From positions 1 through 64,000 of the forward strand of contig NZ_JGYP01000005.1 in NCBI RefSeq assembly GCF_000741525.1: a DNA stretch of 64,000 nt, written 5' to 3'. The stretch is from Bifidobacterium bohemicum DSM 22767. GTDB taxonomy: Bacteria; Actinomycetota; Actinomycetes; Actinomycetales; Bifidobacteriaceae. Numbering within the stretch: the first letter of the stretch is position 1; the number at the start of each line of letters is the position of its first letter. The position numbers were made by a program, and so were the translations under genes. Positions 27,501 through 35,244 of the stretch are shown one piece after another. A model generated the notes under the pieces. That model searched no databases. It had not been told where the DNA came from and saw only the letters and a list, made by a program, of their open reading frames with translations.

Positions 27501-27814
27501 ATGCCGTTCGCGGTCACTTTGGCGGGACCAAAACTCGATCCGTTTACGCCATTATTCACGGAGGATGCAGTCGTCGATGAAAAGTCGTAATCCACGACCT
27601 TATCGGGCAGTGAACGCGAATCAGGCTGCATAAGCGGTGCGTCTTGCCGACCCTCCGTGGCTCGAGGAACCGGTTGCGCTGATGCCGAAACAGCCCCAAC
27701 CAATCCAAACAGCATGGAGAATGCAGAAAGCAGGGCCGCCGACTTGACACAGGCCAAACCGAGCGCCCCAGAAACCCTAACCGATTTTTTACATCGTTGT
27801 AAAACAGACATCAT
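24551..27814 (-). CDS. Sortase-anchored modular GH43 endo-arabinanase
   Basis: Large secreted enzyme, 1087 residues, predicted to cut alpha-1,5-arabinan at the cell surface. In order: signal peptide (hydrophobic core to VGAVSASA near residue 50); a LamG/concanavalin-like domain (about 70-290, with SMTGNYYVKLP and LTLYINGRSVGSKDAEVDISR); two bacterial Ig-like repeats (to about 510, VTWTSDNPVIAI and IAWASDNTKLVGI); a GH43 catalytic domain from about 525 (VTSHDPSIVKANGRYYIFGSH, GNMWAPEVIWN, GNSGEGAALAK); a C-terminal beta domain; and LPNTG with a hydrophobic stretch at the end. The tail after LPNTG is short and only weakly charged. Start chosen at the first ATG after AGAAGG; an ATG follows directly. 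A LacI-type operator overlaps codons 5-9. Confidence 0.9.
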   Translation of the reverse strand: MMSVLQRCKKSVRVSGALGLACVKSAALLSAFSMLFGLVGAVSASAQPVPRATEGRQDAPLMQPDSRSLPDKVVDYDFSSTTASSVNNGVNGSSFGPAKVTANGIDEVAGVYRDNALSMTGNYYVKLPDGILQGLHSATVSTVVSNDEFNSGPNPWTYLWSLGGTGQEAKGSWTVSTHTSLYSSITSKGNGSGELVLNASDNLSTGRFQTLTATFDGATKKLTLYINGRSVGSKDAEVDISRFSNQTNDVIGQSRYPGVGDAFYHGAVRSFTVYDQAMTPGQIARILPADAVGDLLSGQAAALQVPASANADFTLPMSVADAGVTWTSDNPVIAIGDRGKAVVTLPQVDTRVTLTARLTPGAGIASPNHAVTKTFVVTVPKRLTRDEFRKKVFDSLSLDGIVNSDNVRGDILLPSTLNVNDYGFVGDIAWASDNTKLVGIDGGPRAKVGVQNDDDDEGRNAADDYVAKVRRPDCGGAQEVRLIASVSDRSLAGSGGQRLGSPVTKTFVLSVQPMTAGDDATHTRVTSHDPSIVKANGRYYIFGSHRAFAKSTDLQHWQYLSNNLVTDYHRVLDRAFASWPSQRGNNDVSGNMWAPEVIWNSTMNKWCMYLSLNGGGFPYQKTMIVLLTADDIEGDWTYVGPVVYSGFNKSNYMKTDVPKVLGVNPDLTRYDSLEDTGINAIDASVKYDGKNLWMAFGSWFGGIWMIRLDPTTGLRDYGIKYQTVKNVSDAYYGHKLAGGFGNSGEGAALAKDGGYWYLMLSYGGFGQTGGYQMREFRSRSITGPYLDQNGNAAVYTQKVPNDTAFNRGLRILSSYDQPGSENVKTSQGGNAILSDSDGSIYNVFHTRYVRSGAALEEHQVRVQPMVLADGWLVMAPYEKSGSIVPGSSITVKKLAGDYRFVVHNPVAFYSGGGETSPAIYHSVNVTLKEDGTLGGDGIAGAWKVDGGKVTLLFTAAPAAAKLHGTYMGTVGYQTDETGIERLFISGLGGDVFADAGPDATSHEGRAAFWGMRALPRSGTLSGQEIPCSANPVGVMERRRFDPIAESETASLPNTGCAVSVLALFAVGAARAGVIAAGVSLQERVPGA
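27790..27801. promoter_or_regulatory. LacI-type operator inside the GH43 coding region
   Basis: TACATCGTTGTA (read on the minus strand TACAACGATGTA) is a consensus site but lies 13-24 bases inside the anchored endo-arabinanase gene, over codons 5-9. Flanking AAAA/TTTT runs match those of other operator copies. Binding here could block elongation (inference). Confidence 0.65.
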
Positions 27815-28091
27815 GTCCTTCTCCCCATCCTTCAAATCGAAAATCCACCCTTTGATAAAACCGCTTCCGCGCGGCCACCAAAGAAAATGAAAGACCATTT
27901 TCAAAACACTCTACACGGCAAGATGACCGCCGGCAAATACACAGCAACCGAACAGAACCGCTCATACGCCATGCGACCACAGCTCACAACTCGCGAAACA
28001 ACGCCGTAGCCCCAATCCGACATGGGCCGTAGTCATGCGAATGCAGACCCCAGCACCAGGCAGCGATATCCAGCGAGGCAGAAAAACAGAG

Positions 28092-29168
28092 CTAACGACC
28101 GATGACACGACGAGTGGAGTCACGCACGATCAACGTGGACGAAACCTTACGGAACACAGGATCCGTTGAATCGAATGGGGCAACTCCGTCAATACGATTC
28201 TTGAGCACCTTCACGGACAGTCGCGCCACGGCCTCGAGCCCTGGAGCAATCGTGGTCAACGCCGGAGAAAGATACTGAGAATCATCAGAATTATCGAAGC
28301 CAATGACCGAAATATCTTCGGGAACCGAAAGACCATGCATCTGAATGGCGTGCATCGCGCCCGAGGCGAGCATGTCGTTCAACGCCACCACCCCATCGGG
28401 CTTGACGCCGCTATCCAACAACTCATTCATCGCGCTTACTCCATCGCTGCGATGCCACATCCCTGCCGGCACGACAAGACGTTCATCGAAATCGATGCCA
28501 TTCTCTTCCAAAGCCTCTTTGTACCCTTGAAAACGCAAGCCCGCCGAACCGACCTTCTCGCCGGGATGCACACCCAGCACCGCGACACGTCGGCACCCGG
28601 TTTGCACCAGATACCCGGTAGCCCGCTTGGCGCCCTCCACGTTCTCAGTAGCAATGTGATCGACTTTGTCGGTGAAAATGCGCTCGCCGATCAACACCAG
28701 CGGGTAATCCACTTCCAGCTGAGCCACATCTTCCTGGCCGAGTTCCAATGGGCTAAAGATCGCACCGTCGAGCATGGCGTGCCGTCCGTCGTGCAGAGCG
28801 GCGATCTCACCGTCACGGGAATAAAGAGTCGGTTCCACTATAACCTGCAGGCCAAGCTTTTTGGCTTCAGTGATTACCAGCGACGAAAGCTGGGCGAAAT
28901 ACGGCAGTTGCAAATCGGGAATGATAAGCGCAATGACGCCGGTCTGACCACGCCGCAGATTTCGAGCCGAGACATTGACGATATAGCCGAGTTCGTCAAT
29001 GGCCTTGGTCACCTTTTCGCGCGTGGCATCGGAAACATATTCGTAGTCGTTGACCACGTTCGACACGGTTTTAATGGACACGCCCGCCTTTTTGGCAACC
29101 TCACGCATGGTCACGACTCTGGAATCGCCGGACCTGGCTTTTGTTCCGTCCTCAGCCGCAGTTTCCAT
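28092..29168 (-). CDS. LacI-family regulator, likely arabinan regulon repressor
   Basis: Transcription factor of 358 residues. After ~20 polar residues comes the helix-turn-helix VTMREVAKKAGVSIKTVSNVVNDYEYV, then the hinge NVSARNLRRGQTG and a sugar-binding domain (VIALIIPDLQLPYFAQLSS; VIGFDNSDDSQYLSPALTTIAPGLEAVARLSV). The start at 29168 has AAAGG about 9 bp upstream; an in-frame ATG at 29186 has less support. It lies between the two endo-arabinanase genes, and the operator TACATCGTTATA sits 53 bp upstream of its start, so autoregulation is likely. The same motif occurs before the other arabinan genes, which makes this the best candidate for their regulator; effector unknown, probably arabinose or an arabino-oligosaccharide. 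Confidence 0.92.
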   Translation of the reverse strand: METAAEDGTKARSGDSRVVTMREVAKKAGVSIKTVSNVVNDYEYVSDATREKVTKAIDELGYIVNVSARNLRRGQTGVIALIIPDLQLPYFAQLSSLVITEAKKLGLQVIVEPTLYSRDGEIAALHDGRHAMLDGAIFSPLELGQEDVAQLEVDYPLVLIGERIFTDKVDHIATENVEGAKRATGYLVQTGCRRVAVLGVHPGEKVGSAGLRFQGYKEALEENGIDFDERLVVPAGMWHRSDGVSAMNELLDSGVKPDGVVALNDMLASGAMHAIQMHGLSVPEDISVIGFDNSDDSQYLSPALTTIAPGLEAVARLSVKVLKNRIDGVAPFDSTDPVFRKVSSTLIVRDSTRRVIGR

Positions 29169-29221
29169 AGCACACACCTTTCGCATTGCGACGGATAACC
29201 ATATTCTACATGACCGCCATA

Positions 29222-29233
29222 TACATCGTTATA
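29222..29233. promoter_or_regulatory. LacI-type operator before the LacI gene
   Basis: TACATCGTTATA, identical to the site at 24331-24342, in the divergent spacer (29169-29483) between the regulator and the lipoprotein endo-arabinanase. It suggests autoregulation. Confidence 0.65.
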
Positions 29234-29399
29234 GTTTCGACAGGGAAACATCATACCTTTTTATAAAACCGCCTCCGTCGTTCCGCCTGCCGGCTGGCAG
29301 TCATATCCGGATAACCCGTCCGGTCAGAGCAGGGCCCGATTGTATCGATTCGCCAGTTACCAATGATCATCAGGCAGCAAGTCGGCTGGCGTGTTCCAT

Positions 29400-29411
29400 T
29401 TCAACGTTGTA
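29400..29411. promoter_or_regulatory. LacI-type operator before lipoprotein GH43 (1)
   Basis: TTCAACGTTGTA, one arm base off the consensus. It pairs with the perfect site at 29428; their centres are 28 bp apart. Confidence 0.65.
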
Positions 29412-29427
29412 CAGTAGCATCAGAAGT

Positions 29428-29439
29428 TACAACGTTGTA
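29428..29439. promoter_or_regulatory. LacI-type operator before lipoprotein GH43 (2)
   Basis: Perfect palindrome TACAACGTTGTA, identical to the site before the GH51 gene, 45 bp upstream of the chosen start of the lipoprotein endo-arabinanase. The rest of the 315-bp spacer shows no gene. Confidence 0.75.
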
Positions 29440-29483
29440 GAAGCGAAAAGCCACAGCGGTTTATGCAAAGGAAGGACACCTCC

Positions 29484-31088
29484 ATGACCTGGACCACAAC
29501 AATGAAAACGACCATTCAACGGGTCTCATGCGCGGCACTGACCGCATTCACCTTGGTGGGAGCAGGCTGTGGCGGCGCTTCATCAACCGATAAGCAGTCT
29601 CAAGCATCCAACGACAACAGCGACAACGTCGCCTCGAGGCAGTTCAACGCCAAACGAATCAGCCGCGTCTCCGTTCACGATCCATCGGTGGTCAAGGCAA
29701 ACGGAAAATATTATGTTTTCGGCACACACCGTTCCTGGGCGAAAAGCGACGACATGGTCAACTGGAAGCCGTTCACCAACAACCTGAGCCGCGACTACGA
29801 GAAGATCTTCGACAAGATCTGGCAGGACTGGCCGTCACAGCCAGAGAACGACGATATCAAGGGCAATATGTGGGCTCCGGATGTCATCTGGAACCCCACG
29901 ATGAAGAAATGGTGCATGTACCTCTCACTCAACGGGGCCAACTACAAGTCGGTCATCGTGCTGCTGACCGCCGACAAGATCGACGGCGACTGGACGTATG
30001 TGGGTCCGGTTGTCTACTCCGGATTCCGCCAGAGCGACATCAACCAGACTGACGTGCCGAAGGTGCTCGGCCAAGGAGCCGATGTCAGCCGCTATGATTC
30101 GCCGGAAGACACGGAAATCAACGCAATTGATCCCTGTGTGAAAACCGACACGAACGGAGACATGTGGATGACCTTCGGCTCATGGTTCGGCGGCATGTGG
30201 ATGTTCAGGCTCGACCCCGCCACCGGTTTGCGCGACTATTCCAAGGCCTACGAGACCGTCACCGATCAATCCGACGCATACTATGGCATCAAGCTCGGCG
30301 GCGGATACGGCAACTCAGGTGAGGGCTCGTACCTGCTGAACGCCAACGGCTGGTGGTACCTGTTCACCTCCTATGGCCATCTCGATCAGAAGGGCGGCTA
30401 CCAGATTCGCATGTTCCGCTCCAAGTCCATCACCGGCCCATATGTCGACGAAAACGGCACTCACGCGGTCTCCACCTCCGCCGAGGCCAACAACTGGGCC
30501 GGCACCACAGGCATACGTCTGCTGAGCTCGGTTCAGTGGAGCGGCAACAAGAACGACGACATCGAGGTTTCGCAAGGGCACAACTCCGCCCTGGTCGACA
30601 GCGACGGCACCATCTACCTCGTCTACCACACGCGTTTTTCGGACCGGGGCGAATACCACGAGGTCCACGTGCGCCAGCTGCTGCCCACGGCGGACGGATG
30701 GTTGACGGCGGCACCGTACGAATATACCGGAGTCAAGGCCAAGCCCAAGGGCTACCCCGCCTCGGCGCTTGCCGGCGAGTACGAGCTGGTCACGCACAAC
30801 CCGAGCACCTCGTTCCGCGGCAGCCGAAAGGCCAGCGACACGTCCAGCAAGCACTACCTCGGCGTCAACAAACCCTCGCATATCGAGCTCAAGGCCGACG
30901 GCACCGTGAGCGGGGACGAAACCGGCACCTGGCAGGCCGAATCCGGCTCGAACAAGGTGACCCTCAAACTCGGGGACACCACATATTCCGGCGCCTTCGA
31001 CCAACTGCCGCGCGAGAAAGACGGCAAGACGGTGATGACCTTCAGCGTCATCGGCGGCAACCTGTCGATCTGGGGGTCACAGGTCTGA
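29484..31088 (+). CDS. Lipoprotein GH43 endo-alpha-1,5-L-arabinanase
   Basis: Extracellular arabinan-cutting enzyme, 534 residues, predicted lipoprotein: the export signal ends in FTLVGAGC, with the lipobox cysteine followed by GGASS and a Ser/Asn-rich linker. The catalytic domain starts at VSVHDPSVVKANGKYYVFGTHRSW, with GNMWAPDVIWNPTMKKWCMYLSLNG, ETEINAIDPC-like EDTEINAIDPCVK and GNSGEGSYL. A C-terminal beta domain (YELVTHNPS...SHIELKADGTVSGDETGTWQ) follows. It is a close relative of the catalytic part of the LPNTG-anchored protein at 24551 but lacks the LamG/Ig modules and cell-wall anchor. The ATG at 29484 follows AAGGA by 8 bases; a more upstream ATG (29463) adds seven polar residues. Two operators precede it. 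Confidence 0.93.
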   Translation: MTWTTTMKTTIQRVSCAALTAFTLVGAGCGGASSTDKQSQASNDNSDNVASRQFNAKRISRVSVHDPSVVKANGKYYVFGTHRSWAKSDDMVNWKPFTNNLSRDYEKIFDKIWQDWPSQPENDDIKGNMWAPDVIWNPTMKKWCMYLSLNGANYKSVIVLLTADKIDGDWTYVGPVVYSGFRQSDINQTDVPKVLGQGADVSRYDSPEDTEINAIDPCVKTDTNGDMWMTFGSWFGGMWMFRLDPATGLRDYSKAYETVTDQSDAYYGIKLGGGYGNSGEGSYLLNANGWWYLFTSYGHLDQKGGYQIRMFRSKSITGPYVDENGTHAVSTSAEANNWAGTTGIRLLSSVQWSGNKNDDIEVSQGHNSALVDSDGTIYLVYHTRFSDRGEYHEVHVRQLLPTADGWLTAAPYEYTGVKAKPKGYPASALAGEYELVTHNPSTSFRGSRKASDTSSKHYLGVNKPSHIELKADGTVSGDETGTWQAESGSNKVTLKLGDTTYSGAFDQLPREKDGKTVMTFSVIGGNLSIWGSQV

Positions 31089-31160
31089 CCGTCCCGGCAA
31101 ATTCCCAGTCTCTTTTTGACCGCATTACCACAACACCTTAACGCCCCCCCCCACCAACGC

Positions 31161-31232
31161 AAAGGGCCGACAAATACGATCGCACGAATGACGGGATCCC
31201 GCCGATTCACAATGCGTATCTGCCGGCCCTTT
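31161..31232 (+). terminator. Terminator hairpin after lipoprotein GH43
   Basis: AAAGGGCCGACA (31161-31172) pairs with TGCCGGCCCTTT (31221-31232), one wobble, with more pairing inside (GGGATCCC at the centre). The right arm ends in TTT. It lies 72 bp after the stop codon. Confidence 0.6.
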
Positions 31233-31734
31233 CATCGCCAGAAAGCTCACCGCCGGCGGTCCGGGCCGTCGCCGCCAACAATCCAAGCCATCACCGCCAA
31301 GAGATGGGCGACCGTTGATCGCCGCAGTACAACGAGCAACGCCCCTAACAGCGCCCCGAAGGCGGCAAGGCTCTTTTGCCTGGTTGGCGATTTTCTTTTG
31401 CCTCGTTGACGTTTTTCGAGTGTGAGAATGGTTCAAAATGGCGCAATTCCAACGAAAATTTCTTTTGCCTGCCATTTGCTTCTTTTTTGATTTTCAAAGC
31501 AAAGGGGAAGCAAAACAGGCAAAGAATAGCTATGGACCCGACACTGGAGACCGGTCACATAGCCGATGAAAGCGCGAGCCACCGGACGTTATACATTGCC
31601 GGCATGATACGCGTCGCGGTGACGCTTCAACGGCACCACGAGCGACATTTCTATATCAACGGAAAGCCCACCACTGGTAGTCCAGGCCGTCGCTGAACGG
31701 ATGGTCGAACAGGGCGAGTACGAACTTCTTACGC
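31233..31734. other. Gene-poor, decayed stretch
   Basis: No credible gene. The stretch holds an imperfect 18-base direct repeat at 31373-31390 and 31395-31412 (TCTTTTGCCT, then S-GTTG-R-CG; 22-base period) and a third copy of its first ten bases at 31461-31470. Complementary CAAAACAGGCAAAG occurs at 31510-31523, so a hairpin with the third copy is possible. A 54-codon frame at 31532-31696 has no recognisable features. Confidence 0.4.
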
Positions 31735-32010
31735 AGGAGCGCGCACCCGCGACGGACCATCCCGGGGCACAAGTACTTTGCGCGCCGATGTGCGTACGGG
31801 CGAGAAAAGGTGAAGGAACCGTTCGCTCAGATGCGGAGCGACGGCTACCTGCGCAACAACATCGACGCCGACCGACTCGCGGAGGATCTCATGGCGCCGA
31901 TGATGGACGGGCTGCAGATTCAGTGGGTCTACGAGCCCGGCAGCGTTGACGTCCTCGAGCGGCTTAAATCGGCGGTTGAGCCGTATCTCACCGTGCCTTA
32001 CGAGGACTAA
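31735..32010 (+). pseudogene. C-terminal remnant of a TetR-family regulator
   Basis: Only the ligand-domain end of a TetR-like protein is left. Reading the frame that ends at TAA 32008-32010 gives KYFARRCAYGREKVKEPF followed by RSDGYLRNNIDADRLAEDLM and GLQIQWVYEPGSVDVLERLK. The GLQIQWVYEP block is characteristic of the C-terminal part of bifidobacterial TetR regulators. The helix-turn-helix part is absent upstream, and no start codon gives a whole protein. An internal ATG (31810) would give 66 residues, unlikely to be functional. Confidence 0.65.
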
Positions 32011-32043
32011 ATACCGAGGGTATGAGAAATTAGAGGCCAAAAC

Positions 32044-32085
32044 CGAAACGCCGCGAAGACCCACACGAATCTCAGCGGCGTTTCG
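32044..32085. terminator. Terminator hairpin, opp operon / TetR remnant
   Basis: Perfect 11-bp arms CGAAACGCCGC (32044-32054) and GCGGCGTTTCG (32075-32085), loop 20 bases. It lies between the TetR remnant and the end of the peptide transporter operon (stop at 32116, minus strand). On the minus strand it is followed by GTTTTGG, so it probably ends the opp transcript. Confidence 0.7.
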
Positions 32086-32115
32086 AATTTCAGAAATTGT
32101 AGACGACTATGGCTG

Positions 32116-34182
32116 TCAGTCAAGTCCCAACTTAAGCTTGCCACCGGGAATGGCGTCAAGCAGGTCACGCGTGTACTGCTGCTGCGGATGATCGAAGACC
32201 TCGTCGGTGGTGGCATGCTCCACGAGCCGACCCTTCTGCATCACAACCACCTCATCCGCAATCTGGCGCACAACAGCCAGATCATGGGTGATGAACAGGT
32301 AGCTCAACCCGCGTTCGGCCTGCAGATCGTTGAGCAGGCGCAAAACCTGATCCTGCACCAGCACATCCAAGGCCGAGACAGCCTCATCACAGACAATGAC
32401 GTCCGGATCGAGCGCCATGGCCCTCGCAACGGCGATACGCTGACGCTGGCCACCGGAAAGCTCGTTCGGATAGCGTTGCATCACGGAGCGCGGCATTTTC
32501 ACCAAGTCCAGAAGCTCCTCGACACGCTTGCGACGGCTCTTGGCGTCACCGATTCCATGGATGCGCAACGGTTCCTCGATCGACCGATAAATGGAGTACA
32601 TCGGGTCGAGCGAACCATACGGGTTCTGGAAGACGGGTTGCACATGCCTGCGGAAGTCAAGTAACTTCGCTCCCTTGAAACCGGAGATATCCTCGCCTTC
32701 GTAAGTGACCGTGCCACTCGTGGGCTCCAAAAGCTTCAACACCATGTTGGCCACGGTGGACTTGCCCGAACCGGACTCGCCCACGATCGCCAGTGTCGTG
32801 CCGCGTTTGACGGAGAACGACACGTCATCGACCGCCTTGAACATCTCCTTCTTACGCGGTAGCTTGAACTCGCGGGTCAGGTGGTTCACGGTGATGATGT
32901 GCTCGCTTTTTTCGAGCGTATCCTCGCCTTTGGCGTGGTGCTCCATCAACGCTTCAGCATTCTCGCCACGTTCGTGGGCGGAAATGATGCGCTGTGACGC
33001 CAGGGACGGCGCCGCGGCGACCAGACGCTTGGTGTAAGGGTGCTGCGGGTGCTGCAAGACCTCAAGCGACGGCCCCGACTCCACGACCTGGCCTTTGTAC
33101 ATCACGACGATGTGCTGTGCACGTTCGGCGGCGAGGCCGAGATCGTGGGTGATGAAGAGCACCGCCGTACCAAGCTCGTCGGTCAAAGTGTGCAGATGGT
33201 CAAGGATCTTCTTCTGCACCGTCACGTCGAGTGCGCTGGTGGGCTCGTCCGCGATCAGCAGATCGGGACGGCATGCCAGGCCAATGGCGATGAGGGCACG
33301 CTGCAACATGCCTCCGGAGAACTCGTACGGATACTGGCGTGCGCGAGTAGCGGCATCGGGCAGACCGGCCTCGTCCAGAAGACCCGCGATGCGGTCGTCC
33401 ATGGTGCTGCCAATCACGTACTTCTTGGCGATACGCCAAGCCTCGTCGTCCCCCACACCGGCTTTGATGAGCTCTTCGGCCACGCGCCAACGGGTCTCCG
33501 AACCGGGCACCCCCTCCTGCTTGAAGCGGGCCATGGCCCGTTCGGCTGCCCCGTCACGCACACCGGCCTTGTCCAACGCCGTGGCAGCGGCCTCGAGCAG
33601 TCCCGGCAGTTCCTTCGACCCCAGGAACGTCTCGTCATCGACGTTCTTGAGATTGATGTCGCCTTCGGCTTCGGCTATGGCCGCAGCTAGTTTGGAACGC
33701 TTCTCGTGGCTGATGTCCATGTGGTTGGCTTTGAGCGCTTCCTTGACCTGCGTGGAGATGCGCCACACGGGGTTCAGGTTGCTCATCGGGTCTTGGGGAA
33801 CCAGCCCCATCTTCTCACCGAGAATCTGCTCATATTGCTTACGGCTGTAGTGTGAAATCTCCTTGCCCTCGAGCTTGATGGAGCCGCCCACGACATGCCC
33901 CGTCCCCGGCAGCAGCCCGAGGACAGCCATGGCCGAGGTGGACTTGCCCGAACCGGACTCGCCCACAATCGCCACCCACTGGCCGGGATATACATTGAAC
34001 GACACGTCACGCACGGCATGCACCTCGCGCTTGTCGTCGGTGATGAAATCGACCTTGAGATCCTTGACATCGAGGATCGGCCCCTGCTCACGCTGCATCG
34101 CCGACAGCCTGTCTTCAGTCTCCGCCGGTAAGACGGGGGCATCGGCGTTGTTCACAATATCGTTATTCGCTACGTCACTCAT
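32116..34182 (-). CDS. oppD: Oligopeptide ABC transporter, fused OppD-OppF ATPase
   Basis: Energises peptide import: two ATP-binding domains in one 688-residue protein. The first domain has Walker A GESGSGKST near residue 75, a signature FSGGMLQRALIA, and ADEPTSALD. An unusually long helical insertion (about 170-260, EAEGDINLKNVDDETFLG) lies between Walker A and the signature. The second domain has GESGSGKST near 470, ELSGGQRQRIAVARA, and CDEAVSALD, in which the usual EPxSALD proline is changed. Fused OppDF proteins are common in actinobacteria. It follows the OppC gene by 16 bp and ends the operon before the 32044-32085 hairpin. The symbol is approximate because the protein covers both oppD and oppF functions. 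Confidence 0.93.
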   Translation of the reverse strand: MSDVANNDIVNNADAPVLPAETEDRLSAMQREQGPILDVKDLKVDFITDDKREVHAVRDVSFNVYPGQWVAIVGESGSGKSTSAMAVLGLLPGTGHVVGGSIKLEGKEISHYSRKQYEQILGEKMGLVPQDPMSNLNPVWRISTQVKEALKANHMDISHEKRSKLAAAIAEAEGDINLKNVDDETFLGSKELPGLLEAAATALDKAGVRDGAAERAMARFKQEGVPGSETRWRVAEELIKAGVGDDEAWRIAKKYVIGSTMDDRIAGLLDEAGLPDAATRARQYPYEFSGGMLQRALIAIGLACRPDLLIADEPTSALDVTVQKKILDHLHTLTDELGTAVLFITHDLGLAAERAQHIVVMYKGQVVESGPSLEVLQHPQHPYTKRLVAAAPSLASQRIISAHERGENAEALMEHHAKGEDTLEKSEHIITVNHLTREFKLPRKKEMFKAVDDVSFSVKRGTTLAIVGESGSGKSTVANMVLKLLEPTSGTVTYEGEDISGFKGAKLLDFRRHVQPVFQNPYGSLDPMYSIYRSIEEPLRIHGIGDAKSRRKRVEELLDLVKMPRSVMQRYPNELSGGQRQRIAVARAMALDPDVIVCDEAVSALDVLVQDQVLRLLNDLQAERGLSYLFITHDLAVVRQIADEVVVMQKGRLVEHATTDEVFDHPQQQYTRDLLDAIPGGKLKLGLD

Positions 34183-34198
34183 TATTCGCTCCTCAAGT

Positions 34199-35224
34199 TC
34201 ACGCCGTGCGGCTCTTCGGATCCAACGCGTCCTTCACGGCATCGCCCATCATGATGAAGGCAAGGACGGTGATGGCCAAGGCTGCGGACGGGTAGAAGAG
34301 CACCGAGGGATCCGTGCGCAGAATGGCCTGCGCGTTCGAGATGTCACCGCCCCAGCTGACGGTGGTGCTCGGCAGACCGATGCCAAGGAAGCTCAGGGTG
34401 GCCTCGGAGACGATGTATGAGCCGAGTGAGGTCGTGCCCACCACGATGATCGAAGCGACCGAATTCGGCAGGATATGCCGTACCAGGTTACGCAACGGCG
34501 TCGAGCCCAATGCGGTGGAGGCCGTGTTGAACTCGAGGTTCTTCGTCTCCAGCACCGAACTTCGGGCGATACGGGCGGTCTGCGTCCAGCCGAATAGCGT
34601 CAGCACCAGTACAATCTTCCAAATCGAACTGGAGGTGCGGAACATCTGCAGAACCACGATGGCGCCAAGAAGCATGGGGATGGCCATGAAGATATCGGTG
34701 AACCGGCTAAGCACGGCGTCGATCCAGCCGCCGAAGAACCCGGCCAGCCCGCCGATGAGCGTGCCCACGATCACTACAAGCAAGGTGGTGAGCAGGCCGA
34801 CGGAAAGCGACGTGCGCGTGCCATACACCGTGCGGGTGAACACGTCGCAACCCTGCGTGTCGTAGCCGAAGGGATGACCTGGACCGCCCTTTTCAAGGGA
34901 ATGCTCAAGCTGGCAATAGTTCGGGTTCTGATGGGTGAAGACCCCGGGGAACAACGCCACGAAGACGATGAAGACAATCAGCACGCCTGCCACGATGAAC
35001 AACGGATTACGCCGCAACGTACGCCATGCATCGGTCCACATGTTACTGGCCGGAGCCGATTCATCCATCGAATCGACTTCATGCAAAGGGGTCTCGTCGA
35101 GAGAGGCCACATACCGTTCCTGCCCCGGCAGCACCGTCCCCGTCCCAGAGGTTACGCTCGACCGCGAAGTCTCGTTCATTGCGAAATCTGTCATATCGTC
35201 ATCCTGATGGTTTTTGTCACTCAT
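34199..35224 (-). CDS. oppC: Oligopeptide ABC transporter permease OppC
   Basis: Second membrane subunit of the peptide importer, 341 residues. A long polar N-terminus (about 75 residues, many D, S and T) precedes the first helix NPLFIVAGVLIVFIVFVALFPGVF. The family text HPFGYDTQGCDVFTRTVYGTRTSL, then EAA-loop region ASTALGSTPLRNLVRHILPNSV, and VSEATLSFLGIGLPSTTVSWG identify OppC/DppC. The ATG at 35224 was preferred to a GTG at 35248 that lies directly at the ribosome binding site AGGGGAGG. The spacing to oppB (20 bp) and the ATPase gene (16 bp) indicates one operon. Confidence 0.94.
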   Translation of the reverse strand: MSDKNHQDDDMTDFAMNETSRSSVTSGTGTVLPGQERYVASLDETPLHEVDSMDESAPASNMWTDAWRTLRRNPLFIVAGVLIVFIVFVALFPGVFTHQNPNYCQLEHSLEKGGPGHPFGYDTQGCDVFTRTVYGTRTSLSVGLLTTLLVVIVGTLIGGLAGFFGGWIDAVLSRFTDIFMAIPMLLGAIVVLQMFRTSSSIWKIVLVLTLFGWTQTARIARSSVLETKNLEFNTASTALGSTPLRNLVRHILPNSVASIIVVGTTSLGSYIVSEATLSFLGIGLPSTTVSWGGDISNAQAILRTDPSVLFYPSAALAITVLAFIMMGDAVKDALDPKSRTA

Positions 35225-35244
35225 ATTCGTCTCAGCCTCCCCTC

